Below are positions 11,481-23,504 of a stretch of 64,000 nucleotides of DNA, one piece after another. Both the position numbers and the translations under genes were made by a program. Source of the DNA: Rhizophagus irregularis (Eukaryota > Glomeromycota > Glomeromycetes > Glomerales > Glomeraceae); NCBI RefSeq assembly GCF_026210795.1, contig NC_089434.1:434001-498000 (forward strand). Reading direction: 5' to 3'. The notes under the pieces were generated by a model, which did no database searches, had not been told where the DNA came from, and saw nothing but the letters and a program-made list of their open reading frames with translations. The stretch's first letter is position 1. The number at the start of each line of letters is the position of its first letter.

Positions 11481-11488
11481 AGTTGGAT

Positions 11489-12111
11489 TATTATTTTATT
11501 AAAAAAGGATTTCATTTATAAAATTCGTTTATGTTTACTACGGAAAAACGATTTATATGAAATGATTGGTTTGTAACCATACCATATGCTCGCATTGTGA
11601 TCAAAATAGTATGTACGTCATTTACGTTAAAAGATTTTAAACCACATAATGTTAAACACTTTTAAAAGTTATAATAACGATTATAAAAAAAATTTTATTA
11701 ATATATATAAAAATAAAAATATATATATAATAAATAAGTCTTACGAAAAAAAAAATTAAATAATTAATTAATCTAAAAATTATATACACATTAAATTTTT
11801 TAAATAACCCAATTTTTTTTTTCTTAAATATTTGAATACTTAAAAAAAAATATTATTAATATTATCTAAATTTTCAATAATTATTTATTTATTTTTTTTT
11901 TAACTAAATTTATTTCTTTTTTTTTGATTACATGCAAAAATATTCCAAGTAATGTAACCTAAAATATTGAATATTAAATAAATTAATAATGAGTAATTTA
12001 GAATTACGTGATCTATATATGGTTGGTTAAAATTTGACAACATTTTCGCAAATTACCTGACGTTAAACTGTGTGAACTATAAATAATTTTAATTTGATTT
12101 ATGTAACAGAG
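11489..12111. other. Intergenic, nothing recognised
   Basis: Very AT-rich with poly-A and poly-T runs; no gene supported. Confidence 0.4.
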
Positions 12112-12650
12112 TATATAGTACGGTTACGGTACATTTCACCGAAGCCATTTCACTGAAGCCGAAGGGCATTTCGCCGCAAATAAAAATATTTATCGCGCAA
12201 TGAAAAGAGATTTTTTTTTCAGGATATTATCACTTTAACATTCAAGTAACTGATATTAATTGTTAGAGATAAATAAATGACTTTATTATATTTATTCACA
12301 AAAAGTAAGTAAAAAAAAGATTATTAATATATTTAAACAACGAGATAAATTTAATAAAAATCAGCTAATTCAAAATTTTTCTAGAAAATATTTCTTTATA
12401 TATTTAGTATAGAAACAATAAAATAACCAAATGGAATAAATACAGTAATTTTTTGGCGAAATTTCCCTTCGATAAAATGGCTTCGGCGAGGTGGAATTTG
12501 GTGAAATAGGGTATCGGTAAAATGGTATTTTGGTGAAACGTCCTTCGGCGAAATATCCCTTCGGTTAAATATCCCTTCGGCAAAATGGCTTCGGCGAAAT
12601 GGGCTTCGATGAAATGAACTTTAGCGAAAAGTCCGAATACCATATAATAC
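12112..12650. mobile_element. Foldback element with TTTC(A/G)CCGAAG repeats (copy 1)
   Basis: The left part has repeated ATTTCACCGAAGCCATTTCA-type motifs. The right part has the reverse complements, GGCGAAAT and GGCTTCGGCGAAATG, about ten times. The arms are subterminal repeats rather than one exact arm. A related element with TTTCACCGACA motifs lies at 32005-32909. Confidence 0.6.
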
Positions 12651-13983
12651 TAGTAAGTGTTTTCGCAAATAAATCAAACAAATACTAGGGAACTTTATTT
12701 TTAATTGTTAAATATTTGTTGCTCATGAAAATTTATTGAGATAAAAGACGTTCTAAAATAGACAATGATATATGGATAACAGAAATTCTTTTTACAGTAT
12801 TGTGTTTTATATATTATTGAAAATATGTATAAAGTTTACATTACGTCAACCCTTTAAGTATTTTTTGTCATATACAGTATATGTACAAGGTTGCAAAATA
12901 ATTTAATTTTAAGGCAAAATTGTAATTTTTGGCCAAAAATTAAATGCAAAAATTATTGATGAAGAATAAAAAAAAAAAAATTATTTTGTATTACAGTATA
13001 TGTTGTGTCTGCTGTGATATTTGCTTTAAAGTAACTATCCTTGGCATAAGAATCCTAGATATATTTGATGCTAATCCTGGCCGAATTTTAATTCTGACTA
13101 GGATTGAGTTTTAACCGGTTAAGACTTTTTGGACCGGTTCCAACCTCTACTTTTGTTGTATTTTTTTGATTCGAGTAAATTTTGAATTGATGAATTGAAC
13201 TTTTATATAACCTACTTGTTTCAAATCACTTGTTTATCAAAAAAAAAAAAACTATACCTTTACGAAGTTGGTTGATCATCTACTGTATATAACTAAAAAA
13301 AATTTCCATATAAATAATTTGAATTGTGCAACATGATAACCCGTAAACCCGTGCCATAATATCGGGTCTGAAATTCTGTGATTTGGTCAGAATTATGCAA
13401 GTTCGGCCAACTTTACTATTCACAAATCCTGGCCAAGCTTAGCCAGCATTATGATGATTGCAAATCCTAAATCAGGCGAAAATTATCATCATTTTTATAA
13501 CCCTATTCTGCGTCCCTGTATAATATGAAAACCCGTGACATACTTGCGCCTGATCTATTCCTTATTTATTATTACATGAAAATTGTTACGTAATAATTTC
13601 TTTTCATTCAAACTTATTTTTTTTATTAAACCATATTACATCTTAAAAAAAAAATAATTATAATTCTACAGAAATTCTTCTCTTAGTTATGAACTTTTTT
13701 AGTAGAAATAATCAATTGAATGATTTCTTATAATCTTTCATGTTCATTATTCGCCACGTTATTTATTTAAAATACATCAATCATGTTTATATTGATTTTT
13801 TAAGTAAGACTACAAATTAATAGTCTATTGAATATATAATCAAGGTGTTATCTATTCATTAGTATGACAATCAAATTTGTTAAACTGAAAAAAAAAAGTA
13901 CGATAATATTTTCTTTTTTTGGTTATGAGGCGTAAAATACTACGCCTCAAGATCGCAAAATTTATGTGGGCACAACATGAAGT
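12651..13983. other. Intergenic upstream of K2
   Basis: No gene supported. The conserved TATAAAA-TTGCATTATG motif seen before K1 is absent here. Several CCTGGCC and AATCCTGGCC-like pieces near 13070-13460 suggest a decayed repeat. Confidence 0.35.
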
Positions 13984-16299
13984 TTGATCAACAATTTGCA
14001 TTTCACTAATTTATCTCGGAGTACTCTTCGAAAGGGGTTAATTTGTGCAACAATTAATAGAACAATAACATTAACAGATACCAATATTTACAATGATATA
14101 CACAAACGATTTGAATTTCAAAAACAAACAACCCTTGATGATAAAATTCTTACAAATGATGAAAAAACTTATGCAATAAGATGGTTAACTAAAATTTATG
14201 ATCGAAATAAAATTATTCTTAATTCAGGAACAAAAGGAATTTGTGAAAATTGTGACCAAGAATGTTTAGCCACATTATATTGTGAGTATTGTGTCCGAAA
14301 TTATTTAAAAGAAAATTTTTTAAATTGGACATCTAAAAATGATGATATTGATGATATAATACAGAAATGTCAAATGGAATCACTTATGCCAAATATGGTA
14401 GTTGAATGGATCCCATATAGTAATTTAGAAAATATTAAATATTTAACAAAAGGTGGATTCTCAAAAATTTATACAGCAGATTGGATTAATGGAAGATATG
14501 ATGAATGGGATTTTGGCAAAAAACAATTAGAAAGAGATGAAACTTCTAAAATAATACTTAAAAGATTAGAAAATGTCGAAAGTGCAAATAAAAGTTGGTT
14601 TGAAGAGGTTTGTATAATTATATTCTAAATTTATTGTATAAAATTATGCAGTCTTTATATTAATATGAACTAATATTTTTACAAATTATTGCCTTTTAGG
14701 CTAAATCACATTTAACTATAAGTAACAAATGGGCAGATGTTGTTCGATGTTATGGTTTAACACAAGATCCATCAAATGGAAATTATATGCTTGTAATGGC
14801 AAGAATGGATATAGATTTAAGAAAATATTTACAACAAAATCATAATAAACTTACATGGAAAAAGAGAATTAATATTACTTATGAAATAATTACTGCACTT
14901 AGTTATATTCATGATGAGGAAGCAATTCATAGAGATTTACATTCTGGAAATATATTATATTCACAATTAGATGATTATTGGTGTATCAGTGATCTTGGAT
15001 TTTGTGGACCTGCTGATAAATCTTCAACAAGTATATATGGGAATCTTCCTTACATAGCACCCGAAGTTATTGTTGGAAGAGAATATACTTTTGCATCTGA
15101 TATTTATAGTATTGCAATTCTTATGTGGGAAATTTCATCTGGACAACCACCATTTATAAATTATGAACATGAAAATGATATTTTAATGAATATTATTAAC
15201 GGTATAAGACCAAAAATTGTGCCAGGAACTCCATTGGAATATAAAAATTTAATGAAAGAATGTTGGGATGCTGATCCATTAAAAAGACCTGATGCTGATA
15301 CACTTGCGGTAAGAATAAGAAGAATTAATTTAGATTATCAAAATATGTCAGATGAATTATTCAAACCAGAAATAAATAATTCAGAAATGAATATAGTAGA
15401 AGAAAATTATACGAGTAGCAGATTATTTACAAGTAAAATTCACAACTTTGGAAATCTACCTGAACCAAGAAATGCAATAGAAGGTATAAGTGTATAATAT
15501 TTTATTAATGAATGTATTTATTTTAAAATACATTATTAATATTATCTTTTTTTGAATTTATATTATAATAGAAGAACAAGAAGGTATTAACCGTATAAAT
15601 AATAATTTCTACCATTTTTTTGGTTACTATAATGATTTTAGTTCTTAAAATACTTTATTTTACTACTAATAGGGTTTCATAGTAAATTGTATGATTTTAA
15701 CATTCCTAACAATAGTAAGTAACATTATTACGGCGTTGAATTATTACATAGTGATATTTAATAATTGATATTTATTTTAGTTGATGATTTTAATAAATCA
15801 AATAAGCGAAATAGCAAATCATCAAAAGTAATTACTATGATTAGAGGTAATGTATTTTAATTATTGTCAAATCGAGATTAATTTTTATATTAATTCTATA
15901 TCTTAATTTTAGGTGATAGTGAAAAATTACCCGAAGAATTTATAAAGTTACAAATAAATTCAAATGGTAAGTTAAATTACTAACAAATAAAATCATCATT
16001 TTATCAAATTTATTTATTAAATGCGACTTTTATTTAAAATTTAGATGATGAAAAGGAAATAACTCAACGTGTCGACGGTAGGTGAAAATTTTACGTAATA
16101 ACAAACAATTTTTATACTATTTTAATTATGTTTATTTTCTTATAGATGATGACGAAGTATATAATAATCCAAATCTTCATTCTAAAGAACAAGATGAACT
16201 GGAAATTCCTGATGGTAAGTTCTTAAATAAATTAAATTTCTTCTTAAAGCAAATAATTAATTTATAATTTGTTATTTTTTATCTTTAGATGGATTTTGA
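13984..16299 (+). CDS. K2: TKL-type protein kinase, 9 exons, start codon missing
   Basis: Exons are about 14017-14607, 14700-15483, 15572-15583, 15673-15714, 15781-15846, 15913-15966, 16045-16077, 16146-16214 and 16289-16299, about 553 residues without a frameshift. The plan matches K1: five-Cys module, glycine loop KGGFSKIY, IILK lysine, HRDLHSGN, DLG in place of DFG, APE, then a phase-1 tail ending Asp-Gly-Phe-stop. The codon aligned with the K1 ATG is CGG (14017-14019). An in-frame TGA lies at 13978-13980, and no ATG occurs before the middle of the exon. Either an upstream exon supplies the start, translation begins at a non-AUG codon, or the gene is newly dead despite an intact frame. The 13984 boundary is the open-frame limit only. 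Confidence 0.75.
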
Positions 16300-16357
16300 A
16301 TCATTTAACAATGTTTTTTTATATTTTATTTATTTATTTATTTATTTATTTATCATG

Positions 16358-16430
16358 GATTATTTAAACACTAAGACTATAGTAGTAAATGTTTTACAAA
16401 ATTCTTAGTTTGTAATTTAAATAATTTTAA
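16358..16430 (+). promoter_or_regulatory. Conserved 3' element of the kinase family (copy 2)
   Basis: Starts GATTATTTAAACACTAAGAC and ends TCTTAGTTTGTAATTTAAAT, about 60 bp after the K2 stop. AATTATTTAAA-type and CTAAGA blocks can pair with TTTAAATAATT and TCTTAG. A (TTTA)n run precedes it at 16322-16352. Confidence 0.6.
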
Positions 16431-18175
16431 TAAATTTATTCAAATTATTAAATTTATAAATTACCGTATATTTATTTAGACGAAAATTATGTATCTTAAC
16501 GTCATAAATATTGTAAAATCACGACAGATTATTCCATTCGTTATAGATGAATTTATTTAAACAAGTTGAAAGAATAATCTTGTCTTTAACAACCTCCAAC
16601 AAGATATTGTGCACACGTTCTATGTTAAAAAATTTGTTTTTATTTATAATAAATAGTTTAGATTGTCAAATTTTTTACAATAACCTCTTGTTAATATTGA
16701 TTTGCCGGCCTTTACGTTAAAATTATTAAGAAACTTATAAGATATTTTGGTACATAACAAGTAACGAAACATTCTTTTTACAATAATCCTAATATTTGAT
16801 CGGAATTACTGATACAATGATAAAGAATTTTCAAAACACCAAGATTAAAATAATAAAATTTCTTAGCTTATTAATTTGTTATCTGATAAACTAAATATAT
16901 AGCATAGCTTTCAACTTTTTCTTTTTTTTTTGTAATAAACTTTTAATGAATTAGTATGCTATTTAATTCAAATTTTATAATGTTGTTTTGATTCTTCTAT
17001 TATATTAAGAAAAAAAATTAATATTTCAATGATAAAATCACTTTATTAGATAAAGTTTAGATTCAAATATTCAATAAAATTTTTTTTTTTTTCAAAAAAA
17101 AGTAATAAATATTAATAAAAATTAAACAATACTTTTAAATTATCGAACGTTCTCCAATCTTATTACAAATTATTAAAATTTATTCGCGATATTAGACTTA
17201 ACTATAGACTTATAGTAAAGTTAATAAAATTAATAATATTAATACACATTTACACATGGTAATAAAATTGGCTCAATTTCCATTAATTTTTATAATAAAG
17301 TTAGTTAGTTTATTATTAACTAATATTATACTACTTTTATATGTATAACAAATGGTCTTTTTTTTTATTGCATTATTTTAGTTAGAATTTATAGATCTAT
17401 TTTATAAGTCTATTGGCGCAGGACTTCTTGCCACCTAGGCTTATCGATCTACCGGCAAATTATCTATTGGAATTTACAATTGACCCTCAAGATTGAGAAA
17501 GTAGAAAGAGAATTCTCTTTGAAGTATTTTTTAGGCTTACAAGTTTTTCTTTCAAGAAAAGTTGGTTTTATAGTGCTTGATAATATTTGGATTTATTACA
17601 GCGCAATAGTAAAAACTGTTTTTTGAGATTATCAACTAGAATATGCGATTTGCTGGGGGACTTCGTCCCCCAAATATAACATTTATAATTAAAAAAATTC
17701 TTTGATATAAATAAATTGAATTGTTACTGAATAATAAAATTTTATTATAATTAGACCCTATAAAAAATCATGTTTTAATAAGATTTATACAATTTTTTCT
17801 TAAAAATAATGTATCTAAACTATATATAAGGATATAGGAAAATGCACAATTCCATATCACAAAAATGCACCATGTGTATGATTGACCATAATTTATACTG
17901 AATTTATATTGATTTGATCAAAGAAATTACATAATTTGAGCATAGAATTTACAAGAATTGGTCAATGAATTTACTGCTTAAATTATAATTATTAATATTA
18001 GTTGCATTTATATGAATTTAATTTTAAATAATAATATTTTATTAAATTATTAAATCAAATAGTATCATGTGATTATAATTAGCCAATAATATAAATTAAT
18101 TTTTATAATTTAAAATAATGACATAAGCTGTAATAAGTGTTCTAAAGTTAATACAGCTACAAAAAAATGAAATCT
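16431..18175. other. Intergenic, one strong hairpin
   Basis: No gene supported. At 17655-17671 a perfect GGGGGAC-TTC-GTCCCCC hairpin stands out in the AT-rich background. Confidence 0.4.
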
Positions 18176-19310
18176 TATGAAAACTAATATTCAAGTAGTT
18201 TCAACTTGCCTGAACAACTTTCAATTAATAAATAAAGTTGATTTCATTTGCCCAAAGTGGAAATATTACGCTCTAAATTAAAAAAACAGAAAAGAGAGTT
18301 AATATCATCAAGAAAAATGCAATTTTCTCTAAGCACTACACCTACATTCATGAAAATTAATATTCAAATGGTTTCAACCTGCCTGAACAACTTTCAATTA
18401 ATAAATAAAGTTGATTTCTTTTGCCCAAAGTGGAAATATTACGCTCTAAGTTAAAAAATAGAAAAGAGAGTTAATATCATCAAGAAAAATGCAATTTTCT
18501 CTAAGCACTACATCTACATTCATGAAAATTAACATTGAAATGGTTTCAATCTACCTGAACAACTTTCAATTAATAAATAAAGTTGATTTCATTTGCCCAA
18601 AGTGGAAATATTACGCTATAAATTAAAAAACAGAAAAGAGAGTTAATATCATCAAGAAAAATGCAATTTTCTCTGAGCACTACACCTACATTCATGAAAA
18701 TTAATATTCAAGTGGTTTCAACCTGCCTGAACAACTTTCAATTAATAAATAAAGTTGATTTCATTTGTCTAAAGTGGAAATATTACGCTCTAAATTAAAA
18801 AACAGAAAAGAGAGTTAATATCATCAAGAAAAATGCAATTTTCTCTAAGCACCACACCTACATTCATGAAAATTAATATTCAAGTTATTCAAGTTGTTTT
18901 AACCTGCCTGAACAACTTTCAATTAATAAATAAAGTTGATTTCATTTGTCTAGAGTGGAAATATTACGCTCTAAATTAAAACACAAAAAAGAGAGTTAAT
19001 ATCATCAAGAAAAATGCAATTTTCTCTAAGCACTACACCTACATTCATGAAAATTAATGTTCAAATGGTTTCAACCTGCCTGAACAACTTTCAATTAATA
19101 AATAAAGTTGATTTCATTTGCCCAAAGTGGAAATATTACGCTCTAAATTAAAACACAAGAAAGAGAGTTAATATCATCAAGAAAAATGCAATTTTCTCTG
19201 AGCACTATACCTATATTCATGAAAATTAATATTCAAGTGGTTTCAACATGCCTGAACAACTTTTAATTAATAAATGAAGTTGATTTCATTTGGCCAAAGT
19301 GGAGATTATA
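18176..19310. repeat. Tandem satellite, about 172-bp unit, 7 copies
   Basis: The motif CCTGAACAACTTT occurs at about 18209, 18382, 18554, 18726, 18907, 19079 and 19251, a period of 172 bp with one 181-bp unit caused by a small internal duplication (TTCAAGTTATTCAAGTTG). Units differ by a few percent, the outermost ones more. Other unit landmarks are AAAGTGGAAATATTACGCTC and CACTACACCTACATTCATG. No conserved open frame runs through the array. Confidence 0.9.
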
Positions 19311-19941
19311 GTATATTTGGAAAAAGAAGTTTAATTTAAAAAAATTTTATATAAAAAATAAATGTAATATAAAAATTAAGAACTGAGATGATAAAAATTT
19401 GAAAATGACCTGACATAAATTTTTAATTAATTTTTTCATTAATTATAAATTCAAGTAGTTTAAAAATAAAAATAGTAAGAAAAAATATTTTTTATGAAAT
19501 ATCACATTATTTTCTAAAAGAAATACACTTAAATACACTTATAAATTTAATTAGTGATTATGTAATATCCAAATATTTAATCTTACAAATAGAAAAAAAT
19601 GTAAAAAAATTTATAAAAAAAGAAAAATTTTTGAAAAAAATTTTCGTCTAACACTTTTTTATTTTGATTATCACAAGATCTACATGATCATCTACACGTT
19701 TCAATTTTTTTAACGAAAAAGAAATATATTTGAATCTATTTTTATTGAAAATCAATAAAGATCAACAAAATCAAATACAAATATAAAACTTATTGTTTGA
19801 TGCCTCAAGTTAATATGTAGCGAAAGTGGCACAAAAATGAATATTTTGTAATTTTATTCTAATGATATCAAAGAAGCAATATTGCAATAACAACGTCTAT
19901 AGCTATATAGCTATTGCAATTGCAATTGCAATTAGCAATAT
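19311..19941. other. AT-rich spacer before the retroposon
   Basis: No gene. It ends in a palindromic TAGCTATA / GCAATTGCAATTGC tract (19895-19950) that became the retroposon target site. Confidence 0.45.
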
Positions 19942-19957
19942 ATATAGCTATATAAAA
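19942..19957. repeat. Left 16-bp target-site duplication of the 7-kb retroposon
   Basis: ATATAGCTATATAAAA is repeated exactly at 26988-27003, directly after the poly(A) run. This brackets everything between as one insertion. Confidence 0.8.
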
Positions 19958-20054
19958 AGTTATCCGGACGATCATTCAGACCAAAATTCATAGGAAGAAA
20001 AATTTAAAAAAAATACTTCGTTTTCTAATAAAAATACTTTTAAAAGTCAAGGAA

Positions 20055-20540
20055 ATGGAGTCTTACCTACAACAGGACGAGTTCGACTTAAAAATACTAC
20101 GAGAAGTCAGCACTTTGGTGAATAAAAACTTCAAAAACGCAGAGTCAAGGTCATCAGAAAATTTGCAAGACGAGCTTGATAAAATTTTTTTCAGAACGCT
20201 GCGTACACATAAAGTAATAGCAGACATAAGTGAAACTACAGGAATAAAAGGAGAGATAGTGGAAATACTATTAAGAGGTTGCTTGAGATATGCTTACAGA
20301 GAATATGATAATGACGTTAAACAGATAGGAAAACAAAATACTAGGCTTCGTTCATGGCTGCGCCAGGCGCAGCAAAAAAATCAGCCACATGAAGAAGTTC
20401 TAAAAAAAGTAATCGATAGCAATTTTAAAGAACCAACCAAAAGTCAGAACGAACAAAGAAAAAAGGGGAAAAAAAGAGAACGTGTAAAAGAAGCAATTAA
20501 GGAACATCAGCAAGTTTTAAACAGGCGTATAAAGTGTTGA
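20055..20540 (+). CDS. Retroposon ORF, 161 aa, unknown function
   Basis: ATG-initiated frame near the 5' end of the 7-kb insertion. The first half is mixed and probably helical (LDKIFFRTLRTHKVIADISE). The C-terminal third is strongly basic (QRKKGKKRERVKEAIKEHQQ), suggesting nucleic-acid binding. I do not recognise the family. Codon use is less AT-biased than flanking DNA. It may be the first exon or a separate cistron of the element's protein. Confidence 0.5.
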   Translation: MESYLQQDEFDLKILREVSTLVNKNFKNAESRSSENLQDELDKIFFRTLRTHKVIADISETTGIKGEIVEILLRGCLRYAYREYDNDVKQIGKQNTRLRSWLRQAQQKNQPHEEVLKKVIDSNFKEPTKSQNEQRKKGKKRERVKEAIKEHQQVLNRRIKC

Positions 20541-21229
20541 AAAACACCATGTGTTGCTCAACGCCAAAAAACGTAGGGAAACGAACCCTTTGTCAATCAA
20601 CACCACTTAAAAATGTTTAAAAACGTGTAAAACAACACCCATTTAAGTGTAAAGCTACACATAGTAAAACAACGATAGTTTAAAAACACGTATACAATGT
20701 ATAAAAACGCGTATATTGATATTAAAAACACGTATAGCAACGGTAGCAATGGTATTTTTTAGTCATCGTACGATAGTTAACTTTAATTGTAGTATTAGTA
20801 ATTTATTAACATATATATTATTGTATATTATTAACGTGTATATTTTAAAATTTTTAAATTGTAAAACATTGTAAATTTATTTATAGAATACAGTACAATA
20901 CAAATACAATATCTAATCATGTAAAATTGTAAAAATTCATCCTCTTGTTATAATTGGATTGCCGCGGATTTTTAAGCGATCAACGTACTAAAATTCCGTT
21001 GACATAGCGCCCCTGGTGACACAACCATAACAAGGTGGAAATATGAACTTTCCCTCAATAATTATATTAATATTATGCTCCTTCATGATAAAAATCAAAA
21101 CCAAATCTCGTCGTATGTGTCTTAACAACATCAAGTGGTTTAATATTCACATTGAGGATTGAGGAATTATCTTCCATTATTCATTCGCTCAAGGGTCGAA
21201 ATAACCATCAAGCTGACCTACAAAAGAAA
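20541..21229 (+). other. Non-coding part of the retroposon with GTGTTG/CAACAC motifs
   Basis: Small self-complementary pieces such as GTGTTGAAAAACAC and GTGTAAAGCTACAC recur, along with AAAAACACGTATA repeats near 20680-20740. No frame is open for long. Confidence 0.45.
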
Positions 21230-22310
21230 AATCCAGAGCGCCGAAAAGAAAATCTAGGCCTACAAAAAAAAGAGAAACGTTCAGTTAGAACGTTTCTTAA
21301 AGAATAAAATTAAAAAAAATAATTAAAAAAATGTAAGTTTCGAATATCGAAACTTACCATATCGGCATATCCAAGTCCCAAAGCCGAAAGAATCGATACC
21401 TACAAAAAGAAAAGAGAAAATTAAAAAAAAATAAAAAAAATAAAAATAAAAAACGTGTTTTATTCAAAACTTACTGATTCTTTGGGTTTTCCGTTCTTCG
21501 GAAGCCCACCCGAACCTATAAAAAAAAATACAAGAACGGTTAGTTAACCGTTCTTAATAATAAAAAAATAAAAAAAGTTAAGATTCGTACCATACCTTAC
21601 GAATCTTTGGGTTTTCCGTTCTTGGGAAGTCCACCCGAACCTATAAAAGAAAAAAGAAAGAACGGTTAGTAAACCGTTCATAATAATAAACAAAGAAAGA
21701 AAAAAAATAAAGATTCTTACGAATCTTTGGGTTTTTCCGTTCTTGGGAAGCCCACCCGAACCTATAAAAGAAAAGAAAGGAACGGTTAGTAAACCGTTCC
21801 AAAATATTAAAAAAAAAACAAAAACCAAAATTCGTACTCGTACTTACGAATCTTGGTTCTCCCGTTTGTCCGAAGTCCACCCGAACCTATAAAAGAAAGG
21901 AACGGTTATTAGTAACCGTTCATAATATTAAAAAAAAAATAAAAAAAACAAAACCAAGATTCGTATACTTACGAATCTTGGTTCTTTTCCGTTCTTCGGA
22001 ACCGAAAGTTCGCCCGAAACCTAAAAAATAGAAGTGAACGGTTATTGTAATCGGTTCATAATATTTTTTTTTAAAAAAAACAAAAAAAACAAAACCAAGA
22101 TTCGTATATACTTACGAATCTTGGTTCTTTTCCGTTCTTCGGAACCAGGAAGCCGCCCGAAACCTAAAAAAAGAAAAGAACGGTTATTAGTAACCGTTCA
22201 TTAATAATATTAAAAAAAAAGAAAAAAAATTAAACCAAGATTCGTACTTATCTTACGAATCTTGGTTTTCCGTTCTTCGGAACTTGGAAGCCCACCCGCT
22301 GACCTAAAAG
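21230..22310. repeat. Tandem modules with hairpins and antisense splice-like ends
   Basis: Seven modules recur at a 120-143 bp period; their 39-48 nt cores lie at 21475-21515, 21601-21640, 21721-21761, 21848-21886, 21973-22020, 22116-22163 and 22257-22303. Between cores sit stems such as GGAACGGTTAGTAAACCGTTCC. On the minus strand every core is preceded by T(T/A)TAG and followed by GTAAG, exactly like an exon, and most start GTTCGGGTGG. Core lengths are not consistently multiples of three. Whether these are real antisense exons is unknown. Confidence 0.65.
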
Positions 22311-22329
22311 AAGAAAGGAAAAAAAAATG

Positions 22330-23345
22330 AAAAAAAATTACGAAACGTTAATAAGCGTTTCGTTAAAAAATGTAATAAAAAAAATCGGAACGTTAGCCAA
22401 CGTTCCGATTAAAGAAAAAAATCAAAAAAAAAAGTTTCGAAACGTTAAAAAATGTTTCGTTAAAAATGAAATACAAAAAAAATCAGAACGTTAGCCAACG
22501 TTCCGATTAAGAAAAATAAAAAAAAAATGTATTTTCGAAACGTTAAAAAACGTTTCGTTAAAAAAAATGAAAAATAAAAAAATCGGAACGTTAGACACGT
22601 TCCGATTAAAGAAGTTAAAAAAAAAGAATAAATGAAAGCGCTTTTTCAACGTTTAGGCAAAAATTAAAAATAAAATAAAATGTCGGAACGCCAACGTTCC
22701 GATTAAAAAAATTAAAAAAATTGTTTCGAACGTTAAAAAGCGTTCCGATTAAAAAAAAAGAAAAAAATATTTTCGAAACGTTAAAAAGCGTTTCGATTAA
22801 AATGAAAAATCGGAACGTTAACCAAGCGTTCCGATTAAAAAAAAAATAAAACAAATATTTCGAAAGCGTTAAAAAGCGTTTCGAAAATAATTTTAATGAA
22901 AAATCGAACGTTAGCCAACGTTCCGATTAAAAAAATGAAAAAACAAATATTTCGGAAGCGTTAGACAACGCTTCCGATTAAAAAAAAAATAAAACAAATA
23001 TTTGAAAGCGTTAAAAAGCGTTTCAAAATATTTTTAATAAGAAAAATCGGAACGCTAGCGTTCGTTATTAAAGAATTTTTTAAAAACAATATTTCGGAAC
23101 GTTTTCAACGTTCCGATTAAAAATGAAGTAAAAATTAATCGAACGCGGCCAACGTTCGATTAAAAAAGAATTTAAAAAAATAATATTTCGGAACGTTTTT
23201 CAACGTTCCGATTAAAAATGAAATAAAAAATAATCGGAACGCTTAGCCAACGCTTCCGATTAAAAGAATTTTTAAAAAATATTTCAAACGTTAAAAAACG
23301 TTTCGTTAAAAAATGAATAAATAGTTTCGCAACGTTTCGTTGTGA
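22330..23345. repeat. Array of about 22 short hairpins, about 48-bp period
   Basis: Two palindromic stems alternate, separated by A-rich linkers: CGGAACGTT..AACGTTCCG and CGAAACGTT..AACGTTTCG. Stem positions include 22341, 22385, 22436, 22485, 22535, 22583, 22683, 22725, 22774, 22810, 22860, 22903, 22951, 23003, 23047, 23094, 23140, 23189, 23236, 23283 and 23326. Some arms differ by matching changes on both sides (for example AGCG with CGCTT), which suggests that pairing is kept. Confidence 0.85.
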
Positions 23346-23355
23346 AACTCACCAA

Positions 23356-23490
23356 ACTTTTTCCGTAAAAGGCTCATATCTCCGGAATTAATGACCTTAT
23401 ATTACAGAATTTATCCACTTATTACATTTTCTGTGAATGGATCTGTGAAGGCTCATTTTTACGGAGTTTTTATAGAAATAACGGATAAAA
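23356..23490. repeat. Dispersed repeat, TTCCGTAAAAGGCTCAT type (copy 1)
   Basis: Shares TTCCGTAAAAGGCTCAT, CCGGAATTAATGACCTTAT, GTGAATGGATC and AGAAATAACGGATAAAA with 53191-53301. Probably a MITE family, here inside the 7-kb retroposon. Confidence 0.6.
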
Positions 23491-23504
23491 CTTTTATAAA
23501 GGAA

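Noticed and set aside
12404-12643. 79-codon minus-strand frame with repeated HFAEAILPKG-like units
   Set aside because: It is the translation of TTTCGCCGAAG repeats of a foldback element, with no start context and no homology.
18248-18454. 68-codon frame in the satellite
   Set aside because: The frame does not continue through the other units and starts within a repeat.
22330-23345. CRISPR-like array
   Set aside because: Spacing is regular, but the repeats are palindromes of two alternating types with low-complexity linkers rather than unique spacers. The DNA is clearly eukaryotic with introns, and there are no cas genes.
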